Shown here: positions 22,215 to 31,243 of the stretch, in pieces | Position numbering within the stretch: the first letter of the stretch is position 1 | Layout: each line of letters opens with the position of its first letter | Assembly (NCBI GenBank): GCA_900540275.1 | Contig: UQFO01000003.1 | Span: forward strand, 108,316-172,315 | Reading direction: 5' to 3' | DNA from: an uncultured Oscillospiraceae bacterium | GTDB lineage: Bacteria; Bacillota; Clostridia; Oscillospirales; Acutalibacteraceae | Length of the DNA stretch: 64,000 bases | Translations under genes and position numbers: made by a program | The notes under the pieces: model-generated | What the model was told of the DNA's origin: nothing | Database searches by the model: none | What the model saw: only the letters and a program-made list of their open reading frames with translations

Positions 22215-24743
22215 ATGGTCAAAACAATTGAAAAGTGCACCGCGTGGGTGCTTGCCGCGGCAATTTTGCTGAGTATGGCATGCATCGGCGTGTATGCACA
22301 GCGCGCACCGTTCCGTTACGGAGACGTAAACGGGGACGGTAAGGTTTCTGCGGCCGATGCGATGGAGGTTTCCAAGCATACCGCAAAAATCATTACTCTG
22401 ACAGGCGACGCATTCAAGGCGGCGGATGTCAACGGAGATGGGATAGTAAGCGTAAAAGACGCGATTCTCATCCAGCAATATGTCGCAAAGGTAATCGATG
22501 TATTCCCGGTGGAGCTCATCCAGCCGACTGACCCGACGGTTCAGCCGACCGAGCTTCCCACCACCACCCCTACCGAAGCTCCCACGATTAAGCCGACCGA
22601 CCCGGAGCGCTATGATACGCTTGTTAATGGTAAAAAAGCCAATGTCGGTGATGAAATCGTTTACACTGCATATCTCTATGCGAAGGACCTTGTAGCCGGC
22701 GTAAACGCTTATGTAAATTATACCGGTGATGTTTTAAAGATTTCAGATATCACACTGGGTTCTAAAAAGAAAGCTGTCCTGCCAATTTTGGCAAATGGCA
22801 GCAGTGTTTTGAATTTTAACCCGGTTGACGGCTCTGATTCGATTTATTTCAATGGTGCCAACGCGGATGAAGGCTATGATTTCTCCGCAAAGGAAAGTAT
22901 TCTTGTAACCGTGCGTTTTGATGTAATTAAAGAAGGAACCGCTTCAATTGGAACGTCAATGACACAAATTCTTTCGATGGAGCTCGATTCCTCGAACAAG
23001 AACCAGCCGCTTGAGGATTATACCCTTACGGATAAAACTGAGGTAATAGGCGGTACGGTTGACCCGACCGAGGCTCCCACACAGGCCCCGACCGACAAGC
23101 CGACTGAAGCACCGACCGCGGCGCCTACAGATAAGCCCACGGCCGCGCCGACCGATCCGACCGAGGCGCCAACCCAGAAGCCGACCGAGGCGCCAACTGT
23201 GGCGCCCACAGAAGTGCCTACAGAGAAACCCACCCAGGTGCCGACAGAGCAGCCGACCACGCCGCCTTCCGGCGACGCGGTAATCAACGGTCAGAAAGCA
23301 AGCATCGGCGACCAGGTAACGTATACGGCTTACCTGAAGGCGGATGAGCTCGTAGCGGGCGTGAACGCGCACGTGACGTACACGGGCGGCGTACTCAAGC
23401 TTTCACAGGCGACGCTCGACTCCAAAAAGGCACAGGTTATCCCGGTGCTTGCCACAGGCAGCTCCGTGCTTAATTTCGACCCGGTGGACGGTACAAATTC
23501 CGTTTACTTCAACGGTGCGAACTCCGACGAGGGCTATGAGTTCTTCGCGGAAAAGACCGTGCTTGTCACCCTGACGTTTGACGTTATCGGCGCGGGAACA
23601 GCGGAGATAAAAACGGCAATCGCGCAGATTCTTTCAATGCAGCTCGATTCCTCGAACAAGAACCAGCCGCTCAAGGACTATACTCTGACTGATAAAACTG
23701 AGGTAATAGGCGGTACAGTTGATCCGACCGAGCCGACCGAGGCGCCAACCCAGAAACCTACCGAAGCTCCGACTGTGGCGCCCACAGAAGCGCCTACAGA
23801 GAAACCCACCCAGAAGCCGACAGAGCAGCCGACCACGCCTTCTTCCGGCGACGCGGTAATCAACGGTCAGAAAGCAAACATCGGCGACCAGGTAACGTAT
23901 ACGGCTTACCTGAAGGCGGATGAGCTCGTAGCGGGCGTGAACGCGCACGTGACGTACACGGGCGGCGTACTCAAGCTTTCACAGGCGACGCTCGACTCCA
24001 AAAAGGCACAGGTTATCCCGGTGCTTGCCACAGGCAGCTCCGTGCTTAATTTCGACCCGGTGGACGGTACAAATTCCGTTTACTTCAACGGTGCGAACTC
24101 CGACGAGGGCTATGAGTTCTTCGCGGAAAAGACCGTGCTTGTCACCCTGACGTTTGACGTTATCGGCGCGGGAACAGCGGAGATAAAAACGGCAATCGCG
24201 CAGATTCTTTCGATGGAGCTTGATTCCTCGAACAAGAACCAGCCGCTCAAGGACTATACCCTGACCGGCGAAACGAAGGTCATCAAGGGAACCACGGACC
24301 CGGCTAGCGACGCGGTTATCAACGGCGTTACTGCAAATATCGGCGACCAGGTGACCTACACGGCATATATCAGCGCCAGCGAGGCGGCTGCCGGAATCAT
24401 TGCGTATGTTCCTTATAATGACAGCGTGCTGAAGCTTTCCAACGAAACGCTGACATCCAAAAAAAATCAAGTCATCCCCGCTTTTGCGACGGGCAGCTCT
24501 GTATTGAATTTTACCCCGGTTGACGGTTCCAGCGCGGTTTACTTTAATTCGGCAGACCCGGATGAAGGTTACGATTTGCCGGAGGGAAGCGTTCTTGTGA
24601 CTTTAACGTTTGATGTCATTGGAAAAGGAACCGCAGCGGTTTCACCGCAGGTTAAGCAGTTCCTGAGTATGCGCAAAGACGCCGACGGGAAATATTTGAA
24701 CCTGACTGACTATCAAATTACATCTGATTTGATAAAAAAATAA
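22215..24743 (+). CDS. Secreted adaptor scaffoldin: N-terminal dockerin and four cohesin-like modules
   Basis: A protein of about 842 residues with a signal peptide (IEKCTAWVLAAAILLSMACI, cleavage near VYA-Q). A type I dockerin at about residues 34-98 has two calcium loops (DVNGDGKVSAAD, DVNGDGIVSVKD). Pro/Thr-rich linkers (PTEAPT, KPTEAPTVAPTE) then separate four modules of about 145 residues (about 134-282, 353-499, 545-692, 698-842). Each follows the pattern VGDxVxYTAYL...VAGVNAxVxYTGxVLKLS...SSVLNFDPVDG...VYFNGAN..EGY....VLVTLTFDVIGxGTA. This beta-rich pattern resembles cohesins; the assignment is by eye, and a related Ig-like fold is the alternative. There is no sortase motif, SLH domain or membrane anchor. 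AAAGGA at 22201-22206 supports ATG 22215 over 22206. It lies directly downstream of the dockerin phosphatase. Confidence 0.78.
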   Translation: MVKTIEKCTAWVLAAAILLSMACIGVYAQRAPFRYGDVNGDGKVSAADAMEVSKHTAKIITLTGDAFKAADVNGDGIVSVKDAILIQQYVAKVIDVFPVELIQPTDPTVQPTELPTTTPTEAPTIKPTDPERYDTLVNGKKANVGDEIVYTAYLYAKDLVAGVNAYVNYTGDVLKISDITLGSKKKAVLPILANGSSVLNFNPVDGSDSIYFNGANADEGYDFSAKESILVTVRFDVIKEGTASIGTSMTQILSMELDSSNKNQPLEDYTLTDKTEVIGGTVDPTEAPTQAPTDKPTEAPTAAPTDKPTAAPTDPTEAPTQKPTEAPTVAPTEVPTEKPTQVPTEQPTTPPSGDAVINGQKASIGDQVTYTAYLKADELVAGVNAHVTYTGGVLKLSQATLDSKKAQVIPVLATGSSVLNFDPVDGTNSVYFNGANSDEGYEFFAEKTVLVTLTFDVIGAGTAEIKTAIAQILSMQLDSSNKNQPLKDYTLTDKTEVIGGTVDPTEPTEAPTQKPTEAPTVAPTEAPTEKPTQKPTEQPTTPSSGDAVINGQKANIGDQVTYTAYLKADELVAGVNAHVTYTGGVLKLSQATLDSKKAQVIPVLATGSSVLNFDPVDGTNSVYFNGANSDEGYEFFAEKTVLVTLTFDVIGAGTAEIKTAIAQILSMELDSSNKNQPLKDYTLTGETKVIKGTTDPASDAVINGVTANIGDQVTYTAYISASEAAAGIIAYVPYNDSVLKLSNETLTSKKNQVIPAFATGSSVLNFTPVDGSSAVYFNSADPDEGYDLPEGSVLVTLTFDVIGKGTAAVSPQVKQFLSMRKDADGKYLNLTDYQITSDLIKK
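23271..24290 (+). repeat. Tandem 576-base repeat encoding cohesin-like modules 2 and 3
   Basis: The DNA from 23271 and from 23847 (period 576) is nearly identical over about 430 bases; I see only a handful of differences, such as AGC/AAC and CAGCTC/GAGCTT. The linker between repeats is also related. Modules 1 and 4 are clearly more divergent. This indicates a recent duplication or gene conversion. Confidence 0.9.
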
Positions 24744-24756
24744 ATAAATTTAAGAG

Positions 24757-24784
24757 AGCGCCGCGGTTTTCCGCGGCGCTTTTG
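24757..24784 (+). terminator. Terminator after the scaffoldin gene
   Basis: AGCGCCGCGG (24757-24766) and CCGCGGCGCT (24771-24780) around a TTTT loop, followed by TTTT. Confidence 0.93.
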
Positions 24785-24928
24785 GTTTATTGAGTGAGAA
24801 TACGAGAATCAATACACTTCATATTTGCCAACTTGAGGGAGATATGGTATAGTATTTCCATAATGGCGGTTTTTTCGGTTTTCCCGGAAAAAATAGCAGC
24901 ATCCGCAATTTTTATGAGGTGATATTTT

Positions 24929-26200
24929 TTGGAAGTCAATATTTTAATGGGCGTTTGTATACTGCTGCTCATTATTCTATCCGCGTTTTTTTCTTCGGTT
25001 GAAACGGCGTTTTCCACAGTCAACACGATTCGCCTGCGGCATGACGCGGAAAACGGAAGCAAACGGGCCAAAACGGCGCTTACAATTACAGAAAATTATG
25101 ACAAAGCGCTTACGACGATTCTAATCGGGAATAATATTGTAAATATCGGCTGCTCGTCTATTGCGACGGTGCTGTGCCTGAACCTGTTCGGAGATATGGG
25201 CGCGGCTATCAGTACAGGCGCCGTTACGATACTTGTCTTGACCTTCGGGGAAATTTTGCCGAAATGTATCGCAAAGGAGCACGCAGACAGCTATTGCCTG
25301 CACACGGCGCAGGTTCTGCGGGTCCTGATGACGATATTCAGCCCCATTGTTTTTCTGTTTGTCAAACTGAAATCCTTTGTGCTTGACAGGATGCGCAAAA
25401 ACGAAAAATCGCCGTCTGTTACGGAGGACGAGTTGAAGTTTATTATAGAGAGCATTGAGGAAGAGGGCGTGCTTGAAGAGCAGGAACGCGAGCTCGTCCA
25501 GTCGGCGCTCGATTTTGATGAAAAAACAGTACAGGAGGTCCTTACGCCGCGCGTCGATATTACGGCGGTCGACATAGAGGACGACGCAAAAGAAGTGGCA
25601 AAGCTGATTCTGTCTGAGCGTTTTTCGAGGATTCCCGTTTACAAGGACAATATAGACAATATTGTCGGTATCCTGCATACGCGCGATTTCCTGGAAGCGA
25701 TGATTCACGGCGAAAAGCCGGAAATCGCAAAGCTTATACAGCCCGCGTATTTTATTTATAAAAAGAAAAAACTTTCTACCGTGCTTACCGACTTCAAACG
25801 TAAAAAGCTCCATATGGCAATCGTTTCCGACGAATACGGCGGAACGGTCGGCATTGTAACAATGGAAGATTTGCTCGAAGAAATCGTAGGGGAAATCTGG
25901 GACGAGGATGAAGAGGTAGAGCAGCAGTACAGAGCCCTGCCCGACGGCGGATATGAAATCAATGGGGATATGGATATTGACGAAATGCTTTCGCTGTTTG
26001 GAATGAATGAAAATGCAATTGAAAGCGACAGCGTGTCGGTCGGCGGCTGGGTGTTTGAAACGCTCGGCAGTATTCCAGAAAAGGGAGACAGCTTCCAATT
26101 CGGGGAGCTCTGTATTACTGTAACAGAGGTTACCGAGCAGCGCATTACGAAGCTCATCGTCCGGCGTACTGTAAATCAGACAGAAACTGACAAGGATTAA
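24929..26200 (+). CDS. CNNM/CorC-HlyC family membrane protein with CBS domains
   Basis: A 423-residue protein. A DUF21 membrane domain of about four helices (residues 1-180; SAFFSSVETAFSTVN, LTFGEILPKCIAKE) precedes two CBS domains (about 200-330; VLTPRVDITAV, ERFSRIPVYKDNIDNIVGIL, EYGGTVGIVTMEDLLEEIVGEI) and a C-terminal CorC_HlyC domain (about 345-415). Family members are proposed to export or exchange Mg2+ or other divalent metals, though many are annotated as hemolysins. The start is a TTG at 24929, placed 8 bases after GAGGTGAT; the next ATG, at 24947, would remove the start of helix 1. Confidence 0.92.
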   Translation: MEVNILMGVCILLLIILSAFFSSVETAFSTVNTIRLRHDAENGSKRAKTALTITENYDKALTTILIGNNIVNIGCSSIATVLCLNLFGDMGAAISTGAVTILVLTFGEILPKCIAKEHADSYCLHTAQVLRVLMTIFSPIVFLFVKLKSFVLDRMRKNEKSPSVTEDELKFIIESIEEEGVLEEQERELVQSALDFDEKTVQEVLTPRVDITAVDIEDDAKEVAKLILSERFSRIPVYKDNIDNIVGILHTRDFLEAMIHGEKPEIAKLIQPAYFIYKKKKLSTVLTDFKRKKLHMAIVSDEYGGTVGIVTMEDLLEEIVGEIWDEDEEVEQQYRALPDGGYEINGDMDIDEMLSLFGMNENAIESDSVSVGGWVFETLGSIPEKGDSFQFGELCITVTEVTEQRITKLIVRRTVNQTETDKD

Positions 26201-26232
26201 ACTGTCAGGCAAAAAAACAGCATAAATAAAAT

Positions 26233-26266
26233 CACCGCAGGAGAAAATAAATGCGGTGGTTTTTTT
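26233..26266 (+). terminator. Terminator abutting the start codon of the next gene
   Basis: CACCGCA (26233-26239)/TGCGGTG (26252-26258) and seven T (26260-26266). The ATG of the CmpB-like gene begins at the very next base, so the 3' arm GGTGG doubles as the only visible ribosome-binding site. Confidence 0.82.
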
Positions 26267-26656
26267 ATGAGAAAAATGAAACAGGATGGGTTTCTGTTTT
26301 CCTTCGGCGGAATTGCATATGGTTTGATAGAGCTGCTGTGGCGGCGGTATACGCACTGGTCGATGATTATTACGGGCGGCGTATGCTTTGTGATGCTTTT
26401 CAGGATTTTTAATAAAATGCAGCGGATTTCCCTGCTTAAAAAATGCTTGATTGGCTCGGCGGTTATCACTGGCGTGGAGCTGATTGTCGGCTGTATCGTC
26501 AATCTTATTTTAAAGCTTGAAGTATGGGATTATTCCAACATGCCCTTAAACCTGCTTGGCCAAATCTGCCCGCTCTACAGCCTGCTGTGGGGCTTCCTGA
26601 CCATTCCGATTGTCTTTCTGTGCGGGAAAATGAAGCCTGTCGTCAAAAGAATCTGA
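26267..26656 (+). CDS. CmpB-like (putative ABC-transporter type IV) four-helix membrane protein
   Basis: A 129-residue membrane protein with about four helices. Its core GGVCFVMLFRIFN...VELIVGCIVNLILKLEVWDYSNMPLNLLGQICPLYSLLWGFL is the conserved segment of the family called putative ABC-transporter type IV (ABC_trans_CmpB). No ATPase partner is adjacent and the function is unknown. The start codon directly follows the T-run of a terminator, leaving GGTGG in the hairpin arm as ribosome-binding site; an ATG at 26276 is an alternative. A perfect palindromic terminator follows at 26665. Confidence 0.8.
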   Translation: MRKMKQDGFLFSFGGIAYGLIELLWRRYTHWSMIITGGVCFVMLFRIFNKMQRISLLKKCLIGSAVITGVELIVGCIVNLILKLEVWDYSNMPLNLLGQICPLYSLLWGFLTIPIVFLCGKMKPVVKRI

Positions 26657-26664
26657 AACAAAAT

Positions 26665-26688
26665 GGGAGGCAGCGTACGCTGCCTCCC
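26665..26688. terminator. Perfect 24-base palindrome between convergent genes
   Basis: GGGAGGCAGCG/CGCTGCCTCCC around TA, shared by the CmpB-like gene and ftsK. Flanking runs are short (AAAATG and AAATCTTT), so termination is probable in both directions. Confidence 0.8.
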
Positions 26689-26698
26689 AAATCTTTAC

Positions 26699-29326
26699 CT
26701 ATTCTCCAATTAAGTTGTTGCGCTCCAGCCATTCCTGGTGCGTCATGAGCACCTGGCGGGACTTGGAGCCTTCGTGCGGGCCGACAATGCCCATCTGCTC
26801 CATCTCGTCAATCAGCCTTCCTGCGCGCGCATAGCCCAAGCGCAGGCGCCTCTGCAGCAGGGAGGTGGATGCTTGCCCGGCCTCTACGACGCATTTTATC
26901 GCTTCCTCGAGCATGGGGTCGCGGTTTTCGTCGCCGCCGTTATTCAAAGCGGAGTCCTTGCCGTTTGCGCCGATGTCCTGCGAGGCGATTTTTTCAATCT
27001 GCTCCACAACAGTTTCGTCGTAATCGGACTGGTAGGATTTTTTGATATAGCCCGTGACGTTTTCAATCTCCTCGTCGGAGGCGTAGCAGCCCTGTACGCG
27101 TAAAGGCTTTGGCGCGCCGACAGGGGAGAAGAGCATATCGCCCTTTCCGATGAGCTTTTCCGCGCCGCCGAAATCCAAAATGGTTCTGGAGTCAACCTGT
27201 GATGAGGTTTTCAGCGCAATACGGCTTGGAATATTCGCTTTGATTACGCCGGTAATAACGTTGACCGAGGGACGCTGTGTCGCGATGACCAAATGCATGC
27301 CCGCCGCGCGCGCCATCTGTGCCAGGCGGCAGATGGATTCCTCTACCTCGTTGGGTGCTGCCATCATCAGGTCGGCCAATTCATCGATTGCAATGACTAT
27401 CTGCGGCATTTTACTGTCGGGAATCGGAAGGCCGTCGTCAGTAAGCGGGCGGTCCTCCTTCGGTGTTTCGGGCGGGACATTCGCATAGCGCTTGCGGTAC
27501 TTGTCAATCATGGAATTGTATGCGTGGATGTCCCTGACATTGTAGGCCGCAAACGTTTTGTAACGCTCGAGCATTTCGCTGACTGCCCAGTTGAGAGCGC
27601 CGGCCGCTTTTTTAACGTCTGATACAACCGGAATCAGCAGGTGTGGGATACCCTTGTATTTTGAGAACTCGACCATCTTCGGGTCGATTAAAACGAGCTT
27701 TACTTCATCGGGGCTGCCCTTGTACAGAAGGCTTAGCAGGATGGAGTTGACGCAGACCGATTTACCGGAGCCGGTCGTACCCGCGATGAGCAGGTGCGGC
27801 ATCTTCGCAAGGTCTGTCGCGACGATGTTGCCGGAAATGTCCCGGCCGAGCACGACGGTCAGCTTGCTCTTTTCATGCTTGAATTCCTTGGAATCAATCA
27901 GCTCGCGCATGGTAACCATGCCGATTACCTTGTTCGGCACCTCGATTCCAATCGCGGCCTTACCGGGAATAGGCGCTTCAATCCTTACGCCGTCAGCGGC
28001 AAGGTTCAGTGCGATATCATCTGAAAGGTTTGTGATTTTGCTGATTTTTACGCCCGCCGCAGGCTGCAGCTCAAAGCGCGTAACGGACGGGCCGCGGCAG
28101 ATATTGATGATATTGGCCTGTACGCCAAAGCTGTTGAGCGTAGATATAAGCTTCTGCCCGTTTTCCTGCAGCTCGTCGAACGCGCCGCTGTTCTCGCCGG
28201 AAAAATTAGGGTGTAGCAAATCGACTGGCGGGTAATGGTACCCGTTTTCGTTTTCCCTGTGCTTCTGTTCCGCGCTTTCCCCGTCCAGTTCTACGGGTAC
28301 CGTCTGCGGGTCGGGCTGTATCTGGCCGGGGTCGCTCTTGCGCGGCTTCTTTTTCTTTTCCATTACGTCCTTCGCGGCGAAGGTAGCCATGGGCTTTTCA
28401 GCGTCGTCCTCCTGCAAGGGAGACGGCGTTTTACCGTTCATCAGTATTTCAAGCCGCTTGCGCTTGTCGTTCAAATTCTCCGGCGTTTTGTTCTCTCCGT
28501 CGATTGGGATGTCGATTTTTCCCATACGGAACGGGGAACCGTGGGATTGGCTTTTTTCTTTCTTTAAATCCATGCCGGTTTCCAGCTCGGGATTTTGGAA
28601 GAGCGGGGGGCGGTTTTCAAATTCCTCGCGCTCTTTTTGCTGCTGCTCACGCTTACGGTTGAGGTTTTCCCGCGCGGCGTTCATGCCCTGCGCAACCTTG
28701 TCCGCGGGCTTCTTCATAATTTTGAAGATATGGCGCAGCGTAATACCGAACAGGAACATAAAGCATAAAAGCATCGCAATAATTGAAAAGACCTCTGCGC
28801 CCGCCTTGCCGCACAGTATGACAAGAGGTATGCCGAGCACGCCGCTCAAAAGCCCCGCGCCGCCTGTGTCCGCGCCCTGCGTGTAGAGCCTGCCGAGCTC
28901 GCTGAAATACGAGATACCGGATGCCGCCGGCGCTTTTAATATGTACATCAGTGACGATAAAAAAACAATAAATCCGATGGCAAGCGCCGTTTTTCCCGCC
29001 ATTTTTGTGCCGAGCTGCTTATCGAGCGCTGTCATCACAGCAACATAGATAAGCAGTACCGGCCACAGCACAGCCAGCGTCCCGAACAGGCCGAGCATAA
29101 AGCTGTGCAAAAACCGCCAGACGTTTTCGCCCGGAATGAATATGATAAACAGCAGCAGCACTGCGCCCGCAAGGAGCAGGAGCGCTTTCGACTGGCTTGA
29201 AAGGCGGTGCTTTTTCTGCGGCGCCGGCTGTTTTCTGGCGGCTGATTTTGCGGCGGGTTTTCTGGCTGGCGCTTTTCTGCCGCCTGCCGCCGCTTTTTTT
29301 GTGGCCTGCTTTGTTTTTGCTGCCAA
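26699..29326 (-). CDS. ftsK: DNA translocase FtsK/SpoIIIE
   Basis: An 875-residue protein. A Lys/Ala-rich basic N terminus precedes four predicted membrane helices (about residues 45-190), a charged linker, and the RecA-like motor with Walker A AGTTGSGKSVCVNSILL and Walker B QIVIAIDELADLMM. It ends in a winged-helix gamma domain (LLQRRLRLGYARAGRLIDEMEQ) that reads polar DNA motifs. It pumps chromosome ends through the division or sporulation septum. The start is a TTG at 29326, 9-10 bases after AAGGGTG; I see no better ATG in frame. The neighbouring tepA matches the Bacillus spoIIIE region. Confidence 0.95.
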   Translation of the reverse strand: MAAKTKQATKKAAAGGRKAPARKPAAKSAARKQPAPQKKHRLSSQSKALLLLAGAVLLLFIIFIPGENVWRFLHSFMLGLFGTLAVLWPVLLIYVAVMTALDKQLGTKMAGKTALAIGFIVFLSSLMYILKAPAASGISYFSELGRLYTQGADTGGAGLLSGVLGIPLVILCGKAGAEVFSIIAMLLCFMFLFGITLRHIFKIMKKPADKVAQGMNAARENLNRKREQQQKEREEFENRPPLFQNPELETGMDLKKEKSQSHGSPFRMGKIDIPIDGENKTPENLNDKRKRLEILMNGKTPSPLQEDDAEKPMATFAAKDVMEKKKKPRKSDPGQIQPDPQTVPVELDGESAEQKHRENENGYHYPPVDLLHPNFSGENSGAFDELQENGQKLISTLNSFGVQANIINICRGPSVTRFELQPAAGVKISKITNLSDDIALNLAADGVRIEAPIPGKAAIGIEVPNKVIGMVTMRELIDSKEFKHEKSKLTVVLGRDISGNIVATDLAKMPHLLIAGTTGSGKSVCVNSILLSLLYKGSPDEVKLVLIDPKMVEFSKYKGIPHLLIPVVSDVKKAAGALNWAVSEMLERYKTFAAYNVRDIHAYNSMIDKYRKRYANVPPETPKEDRPLTDDGLPIPDSKMPQIVIAIDELADLMMAAPNEVEESICRLAQMARAAGMHLVIATQRPSVNVITGVIKANIPSRIALKTSSQVDSRTILDFGGAEKLIGKGDMLFSPVGAPKPLRVQGCYASDEEIENVTGYIKKSYQSDYDETVVEQIEKIASQDIGANGKDSALNNGGDENRDPMLEEAIKCVVEAGQASTSLLQRRLRLGYARAGRLIDEMEQMGIVGPHEGSKSRQVLMTHQEWLERNNLIGE

Positions 29327-29378
29327 ACTGATTCACACCCTTAATGTTTCACATCATATAAAAGGAACGTCCTTGTAT

Positions 29379-30341
29379 TTATCCAAAAGTAATCGGGACG
29401 CCTGTAAATACGTTTGCGCCCGTGTTCATTTCTATCAGGCTGATGATTATCACGGCGATACCGACGACCGCCGTATAAATAACGAATATGTACATGCGGT
29501 CCTTTGCCAGCATCCATTTGAACAGCAGGATGGCAAAGAAGCCAACGACCGCCGAGGTGATTACACCCGCAATAATCGGCATAATCTCAATACTGCTCAT
29601 TACGCCGGGCGTCGTGAGCGCGTCCTTGAGCTCAAGGACAGCGGCCGCGAGGATGGACGGGATTGCGAGCACAAAGGTATAGTCGAGCGCCGTCTGCTTG
29701 TTGATACCGCGCAGCTCTCCAGCGGCGAGCGTGGAGCCAGAGCGCGAAAGGCCGGGGAATATGGCGGCGAAGCACTGGACGATACCGACAGTCAGCGCGT
29801 CGACGATATTAAAGCGCGTCCGGCCCGCGCCGTTTTTCTTGACGATACCCTTGGCCTCATACCGTTTGGCGGTACGCTTGTTTGAAAGGATGCCGAGCGT
29901 AAGAAGCAGGCAGGTGAACAGCAGGGAAATACCCACGATGATGAAATAGCCGCTGTTTCCCGACCATATGTCCGCCAGGTCCTTGCCGGTCATCCCGCCG
30001 CTGAATGGAATCGGGACAAACAGCAGGAACAGGGGAATCAGGCCGATAACGAGCATCACAAGCAGGTTGCGGTCGTCGTCCATCTCGCTCCATTTGAACT
30101 TGCCGGTAAAAATATCGCGCAGTGTGGAAAACAGCGCCTTGAACAGCCGGCCTATCAGCTTATAGTAAACGACGCAGACGGCAGCAAGCGTCCCCAGGTG
30201 AAGCATGACGTTGAAAAACAAATTGTTTTCCGTCACGCCGAGGATATGCTGTGAAATGGAAAGGTGGCCGCTGCTCGATACGGGCAGGAATTCGGTCAGC
30301 CCCTGTACGATGCCCTGAATAATCGCATCAAAAATATTCAT
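29379..30341 (-). CDS. uppP: Undecaprenyl-diphosphatase
   Basis: A 320-residue polytopic membrane enzyme that recycles the lipid carrier undecaprenyl pyrophosphate for cell-wall synthesis; overexpression of the family gives bacitracin resistance. Signatures are IIQGIVQGLTEFLPVSSSGHLSI at the N terminus and FPGLSRSGSTLAAGELRGI in the centre. It is longer than the usual 265-290 residues, with an extra loop near residues 85-115. The ATG at 30341 follows GGAGG; a TTG at 30356 lies upstream of that site. Confidence 0.95.
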   Translation of the reverse strand: MNIFDAIIQGIVQGLTEFLPVSSSGHLSISQHILGVTENNLFFNVMLHLGTLAAVCVVYYKLIGRLFKALFSTLRDIFTGKFKWSEMDDDRNLLVMLVIGLIPLFLLFVPIPFSGGMTGKDLADIWSGNSGYFIIVGISLLFTCLLLTLGILSNKRTAKRYEAKGIVKKNGAGRTRFNIVDALTVGIVQCFAAIFPGLSRSGSTLAAGELRGINKQTALDYTFVLAIPSILAAAVLELKDALTTPGVMSSIEIMPIIAGVITSAVVGFFAILLFKWMLAKDRMYIFVIYTAVVGIAVIIISLIEMNTGANVFTGVPITFG

Positions 30342-30436
30342 TATGTATACCTCCAAATTGATTTCCTTTTCTCTATGTAAACGCCCGGAAGCGGGGCGCA
30401 GAAGGCGGGCGTATGCCCGCCAAAACGCATCAAGCG

Positions 30437-31243
30437 TTATTTTTTTCTGGCCTTTTTTTCGGGCTGTTTTCTTGCTTTTCGCTTGTCTGCCGCGCGTTTG
30501 TCGTCAATCATTTTGTTCAGGCAGTTCATCGCGTCGGAAAGCGTGCCGACGTCGTCAATTAAACCTTCTTTTACGGCGTCGTCGCCTTCAAGGATGGTGC
30601 CGACATCGAGCACCAGCTCGCCGATGTTCATTGCAAGCTCGTTATAGCGGTCGTACGGGATATTGGAATTTTCGCTTACAAACGTCGTAATGCGGTGCTG
30701 CATACGCTTGAAATATTCAAACGTCTGCGGAACGCCGAGCGTAAGCCCGGTCATGCGCACAGGATGCACGGTCATGGACGCGGATTTCGCGATGAACGAA
30801 TGCTTTGCCGCAACCGCCAGCGGAATGCCGATGGAATGCCCGCCGCCCAAAACGACCGAAACACTCGGCTTGGTCATACCGGCCATCAGCTCCGCAATCG
30901 CAAGGCCCGCCTCAACGTCGCCGCCTACCGTGTTGAGCAGGATGAGCAGGCCGTCGATACGTTCCTCCTCCTCAATTGCGACAAGCTGCGGAATTACATG
31001 CTCGTATTTCGTCGTCTTATTCTGGGAGGGAAGGATGGTATGGCCTTCAATCTGCCCGATTATGGTGAGGCAGTGGATGGTGTACTTGCCGTTGTTTGTA
31101 ATAATGGACCCGGTTTCGTTGATTTTGTCAGTATTGCTTTCGCTGATGGGACTGCTTTCCTCCAGCGATTCGTTATTATCGTTATCCTGCTCGGACGGGT
31201 TGGGCACGAACTGGTCCTTTTTATCATTTTTTGAATTGCTCAT
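30437..31243 (-). CDS. tepA: ClpP-like membrane-associated protease, TepA type
   Basis: A 268-residue protein. An acidic, low-complexity N terminus (about 50 residues) precedes a ClpP/crotonase-fold peptidase domain: ERIDGLLILLNTVGGDVEAGLAIAELM, GGGHSIGIPLAVAA with the likely nucleophile Ser, and SASMTVHPVRMTG with the His. A Lys-rich tail (KRKARKQPEKKARKK) ends it. It resembles Bacillus TepA (translocation-enhancing protein), which is encoded beside spoIIIE; here only uppP lies between it and ftsK. TAGGAGC precedes the ATG. Confidence 0.85.
   Translation of the reverse strand: MSNSKNDKKDQFVPNPSEQDNDNNESLEESSPISESNTDKINETGSIITNNGKYTIHCLTIIGQIEGHTILPSQNKTTKYEHVIPQLVAIEEEERIDGLLILLNTVGGDVEAGLAIAELMAGMTKPSVSVVLGGGHSIGIPLAVAAKHSFIAKSASMTVHPVRMTGLTLGVPQTFEYFKRMQHRITTFVSENSNIPYDRYNELAMNIGELVLDVGTILEGDDAVKEGLIDDVGTLSDAMNCLNKMIDDKRAADKRKARKQPEKKARKK

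Noticed and set aside
29019..29336. 105-codon frame overlapping the 5' end of ftsK with a GTG start and a nearby ribosome-binding site
   Set aside because: It is out of frame with the membrane helices of FtsK and would end inside them; the Lys/Arg/Ser-rich translation is a frame shadow of the basic ftsK N terminus.
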